Assembly (NCBI GenBank): GCA_004519485.1
Contig: CP038107.1
Span: 620,001-684,000 of the forward strand
Direction: 5' to 3'
DNA from: Nannochloropsis oceanica
Lineage: Eukaryota; Sar; Eustigmatophyceae; Eustigmatales; Monodopsidaceae
DNA length: 64,000 bases
The stretch's first letter is position 1. Every line of letters starts with the position of its first letter. Position numbers and translations under genes: made by a program. Below, in pieces: positions 21,611-32,549 of the stretch. The notes beneath the pieces are model-generated. The model saw only the letters and a list, made by a program, of their open reading frames with translations, did no database searches and was not told the origin of the DNA.

Positions 21611-22640
21611 TCAATGATTCTTCCTTTCTATTAAACTCTGCTCTTTATGCAGCTTTTTGCCAATCCCCACCAAGAACGACGCTTTGCCTCGAAATATGGG
21701 TGGAGCCCGGTACCCAATTAGAGTGTTGCGGTCATTTACTTCCTCATCTCCTCCTTGACGCGCTGATGTAGTCGCATGCGACTCCATCTCCGTTCCACCC
21801 CGCTGCAGCTCCTGTAGCTCCTGCTGCTGCACGCCTGCCTTCTTTTTGGAGCGCAGCCGTAGGGGATCCATCATTTCTTCTGGCGTGGGCGTACCCTCAA
21901 CTTGAGCCTGGTAGCTCGTTGCCCAATTAGATGGCACTGGAGCGTCGACCCCGCCGATTACGAAAGAGGTGGTGTTATGGCCTCTGGATGCGGGTGCCCG
22001 CTGTCGGGATGAGGTCAAGGACGACGACGAGGATGAGGACGAGGCATCTGTTAACCCCGCTAAATGGTGTGCGATCAAGACAGATTTTTGCGTCAGAGGA
22101 AAATGGACTTTTCGTCCTCGCTTTTTCACGATGCCTGCCCAGTCGGCGTCTGCGTTGCCGGGGTCATAGTCAACATCGTCGCAGGCCGAAGATGCTGCCG
22201 CGAAGGAAGCGGCGCAGGCGGAAGCAGCTAGGACCTGGGCCCTGGCCTCGGCCAGCTCCCTTCCATAAGCATCAAAAATATGCCTTTCTTCCTTTTGCCA
22301 AAAGCTCTAATTGATTTCGGAAAGGGAATAAAAATCAAGGAAAGGAGGTACCAGCGTGACAGGCCTACCACACACAATTTGGCAGATAAGCTTAATACTC
22401 CCCCCAAAAAAGTACTCGTATGCAAGTCCTAGAGGACGTCAGGTTGCATGCGATAGTTCTATAGGAGTGTAGCAACGGCAGACGGCAGAAAAAAAGAACT
22501 AGAACTAATACTCCCTCAAACAAAATATATGAGTTAAACGTACCCTTTCCATCTTCTAGGTCCTGCAACAAGGCGGTACAATTACTATTGATCCTGTACG
22601 TAGTTGCCTGTTGAAGATGTGCTGTCTGTACTGAAAAGTT
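21611..22640 (-). CDS. hypothetical protein, at least two exons
   Basis: A minus-strand exon running from about 22306 to 21611 codes for 232 residues beginning FWQKEERHIFDAYGRELAEARAQ, then an Ala-rich helix, DVDYDPGNADADWAGIVKKRGRKVHFPLTQ, and a Ser-rich, charged tail. An upstream exon at about 22625-22545 reads VQTAHLQQATTYRINSNC and LLQDLEDGK and ends at a GTACGT donor. Joined, they suggest a helical, nucleic-acid or scaffold protein; I do not recognise the family. The intron between them holds a fragment of the dispersed repeat (22413-22502). The exact acceptor is not settled, because the donor leaves phase 1 while the most natural downstream junction reads phase 0. The true start is also not found and may be further upstream. 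Confidence 0.5.
22413..22502 (-). repeat. dispersed repeat, copy C (fragment)
   Basis: About 90 bp match one end of copies A and B, in the minus orientation: CTCGTATGCAAGTCCTAGAGGACGTC..., the GCATGCGATAGTTCTA core and the AAAAAGAACTA partner. It is truncated at its inner side by an ACTCCCCCCAAAAAAG stretch. It lies in an intron of the 21611-22640 gene. Confidence 0.65.
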
Positions 22641-22987
22641 GTTGTCTCAGTGGTGAAATTGAGGCATCGTAACGACTCTTGCTCAGATCGCGGGTTGAAG
22701 GCGAGCGCAAGCGCCAGGGTGCTTGCAATTCCGACTCCTTGCTTCGTCCCTCTTACTTAGCCACCACCATGCTATCTGCTGCCATCTTACCTCGTTCAGA
22801 GTCCATTCTCATGTTCACGCTCTTCGCCTGTTCCTCGCATGCATGGCACAGGCGTCCCAATTGCCACTAAAGCACGCCTCGCCACATATTTTGAAGGATA
22901 CTCGACTGCTCCTCCCATTCCTCCCGCATTCCATACGCCACAAGAGCCACCCAGCCCCAGTTCTGCGCAGCTATATACCTGCTGACG
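22641..22987. other. intergenic, divergent upstream region
   Basis: Upstream of the DUF3727 gene (plus) and of the hypothetical gene (minus). No gene recognised. Confidence 0.35.
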
Positions 22988-23716
22988 ATGAAATTAAATA
23001 TGTTGATCAGTTTGCTGTCCTGCAGCCTCGTCAGTGGTTTCCTGGTCCCGTCCCCTGCCAGTGCCGTATCGCCCCTCCGTGCCTCGGCTGCAGTCATGGC
23101 TGCGACAGCCGAGCCCGTGGTTGAGGCCTTGGCAGGAAAGAAGCCCGAGTACGTCTTGATGGAAGATGCATCAGGACGGAGCATCAATACAACGATGCTG
23201 GCATTCCTTAAGCAGGACGGTAAGCGGTACTGCTTGGGGACGCCGGTGGATAGCCCGATGGTTTTGATGGACTCGGGGGGGCGGCCCATTGACCCTTCGG
23301 ATGAATTAGCGGAGAAGATGTTTTACCAGCTGGACGATTATTTTACGAATAAGGGTTATGAAATTCTCCATACTGCGGGATTTTTGACCATCGCGGGGGA
23401 TCCGGATTGGTTCGATGATGATGATGTGGTGGACGAGGATGATGTTGACAGTGACGACGAATACGACAGCGAGGACGAGGAAGAAGAGGACGCTGGGGAG
23501 GTAGCTGCACAGGCGGCCCGGTCCGCGGCTGCAAGGGGGGAGAACAGTGTGAGGGTTGATCCAATTTGTGACGTCGAGTTTGATGGGTCGATGTATCGGG
23601 TTGTGCAGTTATTGGACCGGGTGCCTCTGAGCGCGGAGGAGGACGGGGAGGGAAAGTGGCGATTGGTGAGTGACTCCGAGACACATTTGGGTTTGGAAAA
23701 GATGGCAAAGAAGTAA
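22988..23716 (+). CDS. plastid DUF3727-type protein
   Basis: A single-exon frame of 242 residues. The N-terminus MKLNMLISLLSCSLVSGFLVPSP is a signal peptide with a G-F junction, then a short Ala/Ser transit region, so import into the complex plastid is likely. The mature part contains YVLMEDASGRSI..., RYCLGTPVDSPMVLMD, a helix around DELAEKMFYQLDDYF, and LHTAGFLTIAGDPDWFD. The two blocks 'VDSPV' and 'LTIAGD' recall the DUF3727 domain shared by cyanobacteria and plastids. An unusually long acidic insert (DDDDVVDEDDVDSDDE..., residues about 140-170) follows, then VDPICDVEFDGSMYRVVQLLDRVPL. The family has no well-defined function that I know. The start is the ATG giving the best signal peptide. 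Confidence 0.7.
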   Translation: MKLNMLISLLSCSLVSGFLVPSPASAVSPLRASAAVMAATAEPVVEALAGKKPEYVLMEDASGRSINTTMLAFLKQDGKRYCLGTPVDSPMVLMDSGGRPIDPSDELAEKMFYQLDDYFTNKGYEILHTAGFLTIAGDPDWFDDDDVVDEDDVDSDDEYDSEDEEEEDAGEVAAQAARSAAARGENSVRVDPICDVEFDGSMYRVVQLLDRVPLSAEEDGEGKWRLVSDSETHLGLEKMAKK

Positions 23717-24166
23717 GAGGCCAGCAACATATAGAGAGACGAGCTTGTCCTCTGCAGACCTGACTGACTTTCGCAACAAGTACAGTGAGTAGGCAGCGTC
23801 CCAAGCAATGAATTTTCGGCTTAAAGATGGGCTTTGACCATCGGAAATAAAATGATGTCAGCTTGGATGTGATGTTGGGAGAGACCGATGAGGTCACAAA
23901 GGCAAACGCATTAGCACTTTTTGTAGGACAAGCAAAAAATAGAAATATCAAATACGGCCTATTTTCAGCTGACGTTTCCTGGCAGGGGTTTCTTTGTGAT
24001 ACGCTTTCCTTGACACTCACTCACTTCTCGCATTCCTCTTTCTCTGCATTATTTTCTCTGCCGTATTAAATACAGCCCTCTTTCCAAAATATAAACTACT
24101 CGGTCTTTTTCGCCACCTTTATCTGCCTCTCCCCTCCCCTCCCCCAAACCCCCTCCCCGAAAACCA
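23717..24166. other. intergenic between convergent genes
   Basis: No gene recognised; holds both 3' ends. Confidence 0.4.
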
Positions 24167-25291
24167 TTACATCTTCCGAAAGGAATCAAAAAACCGTGCC
24201 AGCTCAGACAAGACCCCCCTATTTTCCCCACTTTGCTGATCCGCCGCATCTTTGATATCTTCCATGTCATCCAAAGACGGAAACCTCCCTACAGTTTTCA
24301 GAAGCCTGTACCCCTCCTCAACCCCCTCGTCCTCCAACCAGATGGAAAAGCCCGCGGGCCACCGTCGAGTCAAGGCCCCCCAACTTAACGTCTTCAAATA
24401 GTATACCCTCTCAAATTTATTCTCCACTTCATCACGGATCCGACGCCCCGCCATCCCAAAGCCCACCACTTCGGCATTGATCAATTCCGGGTTCATTAAT
24501 ACTACCTTCGAATCAGGCGGCAATGAGGTAAGCAAGTCAAACGTGGCCTGTGCTTCAGACGCCTTTGGACAAACAATAAGGAAAGCAGCATCAGTGGTCA
24601 GATCGACCTGTCCATTGGGAAAGGCAGCGCAACGCACGGATGGTGGCACTTTGGCGGACTTGCCAAATTTCCCTACTTTCCATTCTTGCTGCGCCCACAC
24701 GGCCGAGCCTGTGTCTGGGAAAATGACCACGAGCTTATTCCCTTCATAGCCAACTTTCTTCCCCTCCTCGTCCATCACAATCTTGTCCTCTTCCATAATT
24801 TCCTTGCCGAGATATTGCGCGAAGGCTAACGCCAAGGGCAGAGAATTTTTGAGCGTAGTGTAGGTCAGGTCCCCTGCTGTGGTATCAAAATCAATGCGGA
24901 CACGACTGCGGCCCGCGGCGAACGCCTCTTGGGCCGCTTCTACCGCAATTATCAGCGCATCATCAAAGCTGTCGGGGAGCTCGGAGGATGCCAGGCCAGG
25001 GATGTCAAGTTGGGCGTCGTCCCGCCATTCAGGCTTGGGTCTCCACCATTCTTCCCCTTTCCCCCCGTCATTTTCAGTCTGAGAAAAGAGGGGGGAGCTT
25101 GGTCTTCTTGCCCCAGTGATAGTGTTGCGAAAGAGCGATAAAGATGTCTGGGTCATTAAGGACGGTATCATGAAGGCTTGCATCTGCCATGGTAGCAGCA
25201 CTAGCAGTTGTAGAAGTAGCAGTTGGAGCAGGCAGGTGGAAGCGGAGGCGACGGCGATGACTGGCATGTGGGAATCTCTCATTTGCGGCAT
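24167..25291 (-). CDS. plastid DUF1995-domain protein
   Basis: Single exon of about 374 residues. The N-terminus has a long hydrophobic run (LLQLLLLQLLVLLPWQMQAFMIP) ending in an A-F junction and then a Ser/Thr/Arg transit region, so it should be plastid-targeted. The body shows LPDSFDDALIIAVEAAQEAFAAGRSRVRIDFDTTAGDLTYTTLKNSLPLALAFAQ, VVIFPDTGSAVWAQQEW, AAFLIVCPKASEAQATFDLL, VVLMNPEL (residue about 265) and YYLKTLSWGALTRRWPAGF. This is the order seen in DUF1995 proteins, a group of chloroplast and cyanobacterial proteins that includes factors affecting photosystem assembly. Enzyme activity is not known. The start used is the first ATG before the hydrophobic run. Confidence 0.72.
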   Translation of the reverse strand: MPQMRDSHMPVIAVASASTCLLQLLLLQLLVLLPWQMQAFMIPSLMTQTSLSLFRNTITGARRPSSPLFSQTENDGGKGEEWWRPKPEWRDDAQLDIPGLASSELPDSFDDALIIAVEAAQEAFAAGRSRVRIDFDTTAGDLTYTTLKNSLPLALAFAQYLGKEIMEEDKIVMDEEGKKVGYEGNKLVVIFPDTGSAVWAQQEWKVGKFGKSAKVPPSVRCAAFPNGQVDLTTDAAFLIVCPKASEAQATFDLLTSLPPDSKVVLMNPELINAEVVGFGMAGRRIRDEVENKFERVYYLKTLSWGALTRRWPAGFSIWLEDEGVEEGYRLLKTVGRFPSLDDMEDIKDAADQQSGENRGVLSELARFFDSFRKM

Positions 25292-25673
25292 TTGGACAAA
25301 GCAAGTCAAGGATACGCCTGATTCAAGAGAGAGAAAGAGAGGTTTGACGCTGTAGGTGAGGAATTGTCAATATCCGACCATCGCACAATCACAAAGACAA
25401 CAAAAAGAAGACCAAGCAGGACGGGGCAAGCGGAGCAGTGGGGCAGCATTTGTTCCGTGCAACCGACTAATTTCACCATTTCCTCCGCGTTTCGTACCCC
25501 AACGTCACCACGGGCGGTTGGTGCCTACAGTTTAATGATCGTTCCACGTCTGACCAATCCCTATGATCTGCTTGGTGCAAATGCTGAAATGCTTTGGTAC
25601 CTTGAAACGGGAGAGCAAGCAAGAACAGAAGGGGGGAGGTAACGCTGTGGGACCGAGGGTATTTCTTTGATTT
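25292..25673. other. intergenic, no gene recognised
   Basis: About 380 bp between the end of the PARP gene (25674) and the start of the DUF1995 gene; both are on the minus strand, so it should hold the promoter of the latter and the 3' UTR of the former. No motif seen. Confidence 0.35.
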
Positions 25674-27937
25674 CTACCACCCCTTGCTCCGCCTCCCTTT
25701 TCTATCCTTCCCGACACCCCAAGATGCCCCCCGATGCACCCACAGATTTTCGACCGTCTCGAGGAATATAATGAGGGCCACGCCAAAAAGCATGACCCGC
25801 ACGGTCCACACGATAAATTGCAAGTAAATGTGTCGTTGTGCAACGGGAGGACGAGGTAAGGGGTGAAAAGGACGGTGTTGCGGGTTGATCGGGCATTGCT
25901 GTTGTTGCAGTACATTGATATTATTGTTTTGAAGCGGCGTCATGACGGTATTGGCAGAAGAGGAGGATGCAGGAAGAGGCTGGGGACCACGGAGAACAGC
26001 GGGGTCTTTGAAGAGAAGGAGAGCGCGGACAACGAGGTGGGTGTCGTCACCGACAACCCAGTACTCACTGCTGCTGCTGCTCTTGCTGCTACTGCTGCTA
26101 CTGCTGCTACTGCTGCTACTGCTGCTGCTGCTGCTACTGCTGCTGCTGCTGCTCGTGCCGTTGCTCCCTCGTCGGCGCTGCCTCGTAGTGGGACAGCTCG
26201 AAGAAGATGAAAAAAAGTCGGAGGAAAAGGTAGAAGTGGAAGGCGCTGGTGTGCCACTGCTGCCCCCTCCCGTCAACCCACACCGATACTGCGGCAAGTT
26301 AATAACTTCACACAAGGCAATAATCTGATACGCAAACAAAGGTGCACCTCCCTTTCCCCCGGGGACGACCCCAAAGCGGCTATGCCTCCACACCGGGACT
26401 CCCCACCCACCAAAATTCCTCGCCACCTCGCATTTCGAGGCCACATACACCCCATCGCCGAAAACTGCCCCATTCTTCATCCCTTTTGTGCCACTTAACG
26501 ATCTCAAGCCCAGGGAAACGATTGAGAAGAAGTTGATGGGGGGGGAGCCGTGGAAGCCGTAGCAAGTCCCGTGTCTCTCAGAAAGGGCGGTGAAGCGCGA
26601 GTCTTGGGCATGATGCAGCGGAAATACCATGCACGGGAGATCGGTCGAGGAGGCGGTGTTAAAGCCGGCTTTAGAGAAGAGGGTGGTGATTAAGGAGGGA
26701 GAGGAGTAAGGGGAGGGGGGAGATTGTTCTGGCTGCAACAGTGACGAAGCAGGACTCTGTCCTACGGTCCGCAATCCTCCCTCCCTCCCTGCCTCCCTCC
26801 CATCCACCACCGTCACCCGCTCCCGGAAAAACAAGTGATGCAACAACACACAACTCCCAAATGGCAACCCCCTTGCCCCTCGCTCCTCTTCCGTCCCACT
26901 CTCCCTCAATACCTCCAAGGGTGGAATCGCCGCTATTGCCGAAGACAACGCCGATTGATTGATCATAAAACTCCCTTCTCGCTGATAGAAGAATCTGGGC
27001 ACCGGTGCTTTAATTGTGGGGTTATGGTGCATCTTACTCATACTCAACAATGACACCATCAAGTCAGCCGCCACCAAGTGCTTCTCTAAATATTCATTAA
27101 TCGCACGAGCAAAGTCCCTCCGGTAATCCACCCCACCCTCCCTCCTTCCCACCCTCCCACCCTCGTCTTCTCCACTCAACTCCGGCGGCCAAATGCTATC
27201 CACTTCCTGCTTGATAATCGCAGTAATTTTGGACACGGCATGCAATAATGACGATCGATCTAGAGGCAAGAGGCTACCGCTGCTGTTCACCCGCTCTGCG
27301 ACCAACGCGCCAGCATCTGAAGTGGAAAAGCAGAAGGGTGGCTCGGAAGATAAATTGGGAAAATAAATCTCGAGCACCACCGGAGGAGAGAGGAGGAGCT
27401 GTTGGGCTCGGGTGAGCTCGAGAGGGAAAGAGGAGGAGGAGGAAGAGGCGTAGAGGTTGACCTCAGGGTAGGCGGCTAGATAAAGTGTCCGCTTCTGGGG
27501 GAGCCATTCTAGACGTTGAATTTCGATGGTGAGGGAGGGAGAGGAGGAGTATGATTGGGAGGAGGAGAAGGAGCTGGAGGAGGAAGAGGCTTGGATGGAT
27601 CCGATTTGCTGTTTTGTGGGTTCGACGGGAGGGAGCCACCAGTGGGTTAAACGGGGAGGATTTCTAGGATTGTGGGCACCTGCACTTCAATCAAGACAGA
27701 TGCCGCTTTCAATGCCGAACGTTACCACTTATTATCGTGTGTTCGCAGCCAGTGTCAGCGAACTGGCGCACGCACATACTACCTCCCCCATTCCTTCCCA
27801 CCGCACTCATCTCTTCGAACATGTACCTTCAGTGAGTCCTCCTTCATAGGGTTATTGCGCATCGCCAGCACCGCCAGGACGTGCGCTACCTCCTTGCTGA
27901 TCAAGCAGGACTCCACCTCAGTTTCTGACGCCGCCAT
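25674..27937 (-). CDS. PARP16-like tail-anchored mono-ADP-ribosyltransferase
   Basis: PARP16 relatives sit in the ER or nuclear envelope and put single ADP-ribose units on proteins from NAD. Exon 1 (27937-27827) reads MAASETEVESCLISKEVAHVL...; after an intron a long exon from about 27680 to 25674 carries the rest. The exact junction is not settled, since phases at the obvious donor and acceptor do not agree. The catalytic part shows YGFHGSPPINFFSIVSLGL (catalytic His), GAVFGDGVYVASKCEVARNF (Tyr), and FAYQIIALCEVINLPQ, then a poly-Ser insert of about 30 residues made by a CTG tract, then YWVVGDDTHLVVRALLLFK, matching the PARP16 terminal strand. The C-terminal hydrophobic segment (FIVWTVRVMLFGVALIIFLE) followed by a basic tail is a tail anchor. 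The N-terminal half is partly disordered. Confidence 0.78.
26062..26156. repeat. CTG microsatellite coding for poly-Ser
   Basis: A nearly pure CTG/CTA run inside the PARP-like gene. On the minus strand it reads AGC/AGT, giving an uninterrupted serine run between catalytic-domain strands. Confidence 0.85.
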
Positions 27938-28408
27938 GGTGGATGAGAACTGCTGCTTGTGCCGGTGATTGTTGGAGAAGCGAGAGTTGAGGCTTGTTGC
28001 AGCTTACTTCCTGTGTGTGACTGTAGTGGAAGGAATCGGGGTTGCATAAGAGCGGGATGCTGGGCATTTAGGCCGTAGAGATGGCCACGCTTGTGTAGAA
28101 GAAGTGCCAGTCCAATATGCCCATGGCTTTACAAATTGAGGAGAGTGGCATGGGCATGGGCATGACGATTTGCCGCCCTCGTTACTCCGTTTCAGCGAGC
28201 ATCAATTTGATTACACCCTATCGTACCAATTATCACGCGCGGCACCACCACCACATGCACAGGCCAAGGACAAGGAGGGTCAGCACGAGAATAAGAGGGA
28301 CCGCTCTTGACCCAAGAGGAATGTTGCCGCGGTCCTTGAAGGGGAATTAGGATCTTGGTAAAGCGCTCCCCTACCAGCACACTCGCCAATCCCACCCTCT
28401 CAGCCATC
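27938..28408. promoter_or_regulatory. shared upstream region, PARP-like (-) and small membrane gene (+)
   Basis: About 470 bp between two divergent starts. No coding sequence recognised. Confidence 0.35.
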
Positions 28409-28963
28409 ATGCAGGCCTTGCAAAGCCAAATCGCGGCCAGCATCCTTTACGTGGCGGTCGCCAGCACTGTCATATGCGTGTTTCTTGTCCTTGGTACGTA
28501 ATGGATGGTTGAGAGCGCAGCATGGATGGATGAAGGAGGGGCTCTCAGGCGATATGTCGGAACGAGGCTGGCGAAGGACCCGCCACTCAAGCAACCGGGC
28601 GGAATCTGGTACGGACAGACGCTACAATCAATTTCAAAGCTGTATTTGTGTCTTGTCGACAACTGAGACGAAGGGGTGGAGGGAGGGGCTGGTGCATGAG
28701 AGAAGGGCCGCTTAGGCCGCTTTCTGATAGGTCTTGCGATCGACAGGCAACATCTAAGTAGACCAAATAAATCTTTCCTTAGTCCATTGTTTGATAAATT
28801 CAGTCCCAAATCTTCATTACTCAGTCATCGCTTCTCCCCTCTTCCAATTACAGCCTGGACACTACTATGGCGCCACGCCCTTTCCAAGAACCCTTTAGTG
28901 CGGGAGCTGGTAGGCCTGGATCCCCTCCCCAAGGAAGAAGCTGGAGGAAAAAAGGACAGATGA
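28409..28963 (+). CDS. 64-residue single-span membrane protein, two exons
   Basis: Exon 1 (28409-28493) begins MQALQSQIAASILYVAVAS and ends in the hydrophobic VICVFLVL; a canonical GTACGT donor follows. Exon 2 (28854-28963) starts after a TTCCAATTACAG acceptor and reads AWTLLWRHALSKNPLVREL then VGLDPLPKEEAGGKKDR and stops. The intron is 360 bp. The result is a short N-terminus, one membrane helix of about 22 residues and a charged C-terminal helix. I know of no family that matches it with confidence. Each half alone is too small to be seen as a gene, but the paired consensus splice sites, the kept frame and the sensible topology argue that it is real. Confidence 0.6.
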
Positions 28964-29764
28964 CGACAATGATGTTTGTGTGTGCGATTGACGCGATGTA
29001 AATTATGAAAAAATACGTAGAAAAGGGGAAATTTAAAGTGGTCTGACAGCCTGGCTCGTGTTCCTTCGACTGCTCGTGAGAGGGAAGCAACAAGGTGGGC
29101 TGCAACTCAGCCATACCCCATCTTTCCCAATAGGTTTTTTCCCTCATTAATTTATATTCTTTTCGCTTGTCTTTGACATGCGTGACGGTTTCTTCTCATA
29201 AATCAACTCTTCTCTTCCCTTTACTCTATACCCTAATGTCCCTCAGCTCCCTCCTTGTCCCTCATATATCCTCAACACCTCTCTTCTTCATTTAAGGCGT
29301 CGTCCACTTCCTCAGCCACCTCCCATTTATTTCTATCCATATCGATTAAAATTCTCCACTTGTCTTTTTCCTTGTCATCTTGCTCCTGCTAAGAAATGGC
29401 AACTTCTTTTCACCCCTTTCCCCCTTTCCGCCGTTTCTTCCCTTTTTTACCAATCATAAATCGCAAACAAAGACGTACAGTTATACATCTAAAGCACACA
29501 AACATAAAGCATGTATAACTATGAGGAATAGCTCATTCAATAAAGGAAGTGGAACAAACAAAAACATGGCCATCCCTCCCTCCCCTCCTCCCTCCTCCGA
29601 TATTTCAATTTCCATCCTCTCAGCCCACTAATTTTTCCCACTTCTCCTAATACCCTCCACCTTCTCCTCTAAGTGATTTTACCGCAATCTCCTTTCGTCC
29701 AACCATAATCTTTCGCGTTGTATGTCCATCCCTTCCCCCCCCCCCCCCTCCTCCGTATCCTCCT
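28964..29764. other. intergenic between convergent genes
   Basis: AT-rich and pyrimidine-rich DNA with short open frames on both strands; no gene recognised. A C run at 29738-29750 and a CCTCC stretch precede the ankyrin gene end. Confidence 0.45.
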
Positions 29765-31189
29765 CTATCCGTCCAGAGAAACACAATCTTCTCCATTGTC
29801 TGCCATAGGGGTAAAGACATTCACAACATTAGCAGGGGGTAGGGTTGGGATGTTACACACTAGCCTGGTAGAGGGTTGCTGTAGCTGCTGTTGCTGCTGC
29901 TGCTGCTGATGGAATTGCATGGAGGAGGGGAGTTTGGGTGGTTGTAGGGCGGGGAGGGAGGGAGGAGGGGGAGGGGGAGAGGAAAGAGGGCTGTTGCGGT
30001 ATCCTCCAGGAGTGGGAGAAGGGAGAGAAGGAGATGCTGAGGAAGAGTGAGCGATGGAAGAAGGGGATGGGGCGTTGCCCGATGTCGAGGGGGCGGAATG
30101 GTTGGGAGGGGAGGAAGGAACGGGGGAGGCGTTGGTGCCGTTGGCGTTGCTCATGTACACTCCAGGCTGCTGCTGCTGCTGCTGATGCTGCTGCTCAAAC
30201 GGCTGCCTGTGTTGGAATGGCTGCTGATACTGATGTTGCTGCTGCATGGGTGGGGGGGGTGGAGGAGGGGCGGAGGAAGGGATGAAAGGAGCGGAGGTGT
30301 TGTCTGTCGCGTTGTAGGTGACATAGCGAGGAGGGGGGCGACCACCGTACGCAGCAAAAGCCGAATATTGGGTCGGATTTGCCGTAGCCCGCTGATGTTG
30401 TTGTTGTTGCTGCTGCTGCTGCTGCTGCTGGGGGTCTTGGGGGAGGCCGGACCCGCTGACGGGGGGAGGGGCCATTTGGATGTCTTTTTTGACATGGCCG
30501 TACTTTGCCTCAAGCTCTGCATTACCCACGCTGCAGTGAAATCCGTCCGCAGCGATGGGTCGGTCGAAGACTGGTGCTTTCCGCTGCCCCTGTTGTGGCT
30601 GCTGCTGCTGTTGCTGCGGCTGCATGCCCTGTGGCAGGGGAGGAGCTTGGGCCGAGTACGACATGGCGGTGGGGGGTGGGGGCAGGTTGGAATAGTCCCG
30701 AATCACGTCGGGGTTGTGCACCGAGGCAAGGCTACCCATAGCGGGCTCGGGCTCGGAGCGGAGCTGAAGGGGAAGGAGATATTGACGCACGACATGGGAT
30801 TCCGCCACGTCGTAGGCCGTTTGTCGGTAGGTGTTTCGACGAGATACATCTACTCCTTGAGCAACGAGGAATTTGACAGTCTCGATTTTTCCACCTTTGG
30901 CAGCTGCATGGAGGGTGCTATTTCCATACCGGTCTTTGGCACCCGTAAGGTCGGCGCCCATTTGGAGGAGGGCGTCGATCATGGTTTGGTTGCCGGCTTG
31001 ACAGGCCGTATGGATGGGTAAAGCATCTCCTCGTCCAGAGTCGGGGGCGTTGAAGTAAACTCCTTCTTGCAAGAGTTGCTGAGCTATGTCGTGCTTGTGC
31101 TCTTCGATGGCCTGGTGCAGTTGTTGGTGGGGAGCTTTGACCGGGGCGAGGAGCTCGGCGAGGGGGCCTTGGGAGAGAAAGGCGAACAT
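29765..31189 (-). CDS. ankyrin-repeat protein with long Gln/Pro-rich tail
   Basis: The single-exon frame from ATG 31189 codes for 474 residues. The first 160 carry three ankyrin repeats: HQAIEEHKHDIAQQLLQEGVYFNA, LPIHTACQAGNQTMIDALLQMGADL, and YGNSTLHAAAKGGKIETVKFLVAQGVDV, then a capping helix RQTAYDVAES. The rest is disordered and built of Gln, Pro and Ser runs from CTG/CAG and CCT repeats, with one conserved-looking island PVFDRPIAADGFHCSVGNAELEAKYGHVKKD. The last residues are VFTPMADNGEDCVSLDG. Frame upstream of the ATG remains open but includes pyrimidine-rich sequence with an acceptor-like CCCAGCAAGTAG, so a 5' intron is possible. Role unknown; ankyrins bind proteins and Gln-rich tails are common in regulators. 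Confidence 0.78.
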   Translation of the reverse strand: MFAFLSQGPLAELLAPVKAPHQQLHQAIEEHKHDIAQQLLQEGVYFNAPDSGRGDALPIHTACQAGNQTMIDALLQMGADLTGAKDRYGNSTLHAAAKGGKIETVKFLVAQGVDVSRRNTYRQTAYDVAESHVVRQYLLPLQLRSEPEPAMGSLASVHNPDVIRDYSNLPPPPTAMSYSAQAPPLPQGMQPQQQQQQPQQGQRKAPVFDRPIAADGFHCSVGNAELEAKYGHVKKDIQMAPPPVSGSGLPQDPQQQQQQQQQQQHQRATANPTQYSAFAAYGGRPPPRYVTYNATDNTSAPFIPSSAPPPPPPPMQQQHQYQQPFQHRQPFEQQHQQQQQQPGVYMSNANGTNASPVPSSPPNHSAPSTSGNAPSPSSIAHSSSASPSLPSPTPGGYRNSPLSSPPPPPPSLPALQPPKLPSSMQFHQQQQQQQQLQQPSTRLVCNIPTLPPANVVNVFTPMADNGEDCVSLDG

Positions 31190-32511
31190 TTTTCTACTTG
31201 CTGGGAAGGGAGGGGGATGGGGGACAGTGTGGTGAGATTGCACGTGAGCCCGAAAGAAAGTGAAGGGAGTAGCAAGAGCTGTGCGCAGAAGGCGTACAGG
31301 ATGAGAAATATTTCACAAATTGCCGCATAGCGTTGCAGTTGGTAGAAGGGGGACGATAGGCAGACAGCTAGGGACGCGCTTGAAAGGCAGCGCGGGAACA
31401 CAAGCCGTCCGCTAGGCTCCGGGATGAGTAGTGAGGCGTGTAGTGCATAGGTGCAAGGCAGGTAGTAGCTAAATGATGACTCTGGGAGGGGGGAATGACC
31501 TTGTGGTTGTATTGAGCCCTGGAAAAGCACACCGACCTGGCCAACGCCCTACATCTTGGCAAAACACATGACAGGGTCCGTTTGTGGCGTGTGCGTGCCG
31601 CTGATGGGTGGGAAGGGCTTGGGGAAAGAGGCTCACACTATAGCGGTTACTCGCGCGAGCGACGAGCGCGGCCACCATTACCGGCTCATCAAAAAAGGAC
31701 ACAAGACTTCGAGGGCCACTGAGGCATGGACACGCAAGACAGGGACACAGGCATGGTGTCCGTGACCTTGATGCGACATCGCCTGCCGTGTATGTCAGTC
31801 CAAAGGCGGTCTCCAAGGCGAAGGAGAACTATGTCCTATGGAGCTTGGCATGATGCAGCTCTCTGGGTCGTGGATGATGACGATGATGGGCCAAGTTGGC
31901 CCCGCCAACTCGATAGACGCGGGCATAAATGCTTTCTCAGCGACATTTGCCTTTGAAATCATGCTTGGTAGTGATAGGATGCCCAACCAATCAAGGCTGG
32001 ATCACAACTGTAATTCGTCAAGATTCAGTTTTTTGATTAGTGACCGAGAGACTTGCATGACCTCCTCCCTACTTGCGGTGCGGGATGAGATGCTGGAGAC
32101 GAAGAAGGGTAGAGAGAAAGGGATGAAGAAACAGTTGCAGCTATGGATGTCGAGGATCCCTGTAAAGTGCGAGAGCAAGAGCTTAAAGAGCAAGTGTAAA
32201 ATGAACAAATCTCACTCGTTTTCCTTCAGCAACTATATACCTTTTTTTCTCCTTCTTCTCTTTCTTCATCTTTATTTTATGCTTCGTCATTTTCTTTACA
32301 AACCTATTAAGACCAAGCTCTACTGATGCTGCTGCTGGTGCTACTACTACTATTACTACCACAACCACAACTACTACTAATACTTATACTGCCACCGCCA
32401 GTATACGTACCTATCTTTCTTCTCTGCTTGTGCCCACCCTCGCCGCCCTTCCCCCTCGTCATCGTCGTCTGAGTCCGAATTTGCCCACCGGCTACCACCG
32501 CCGCCAAGACC

Positions 32512-32549
<38 letters not shown>

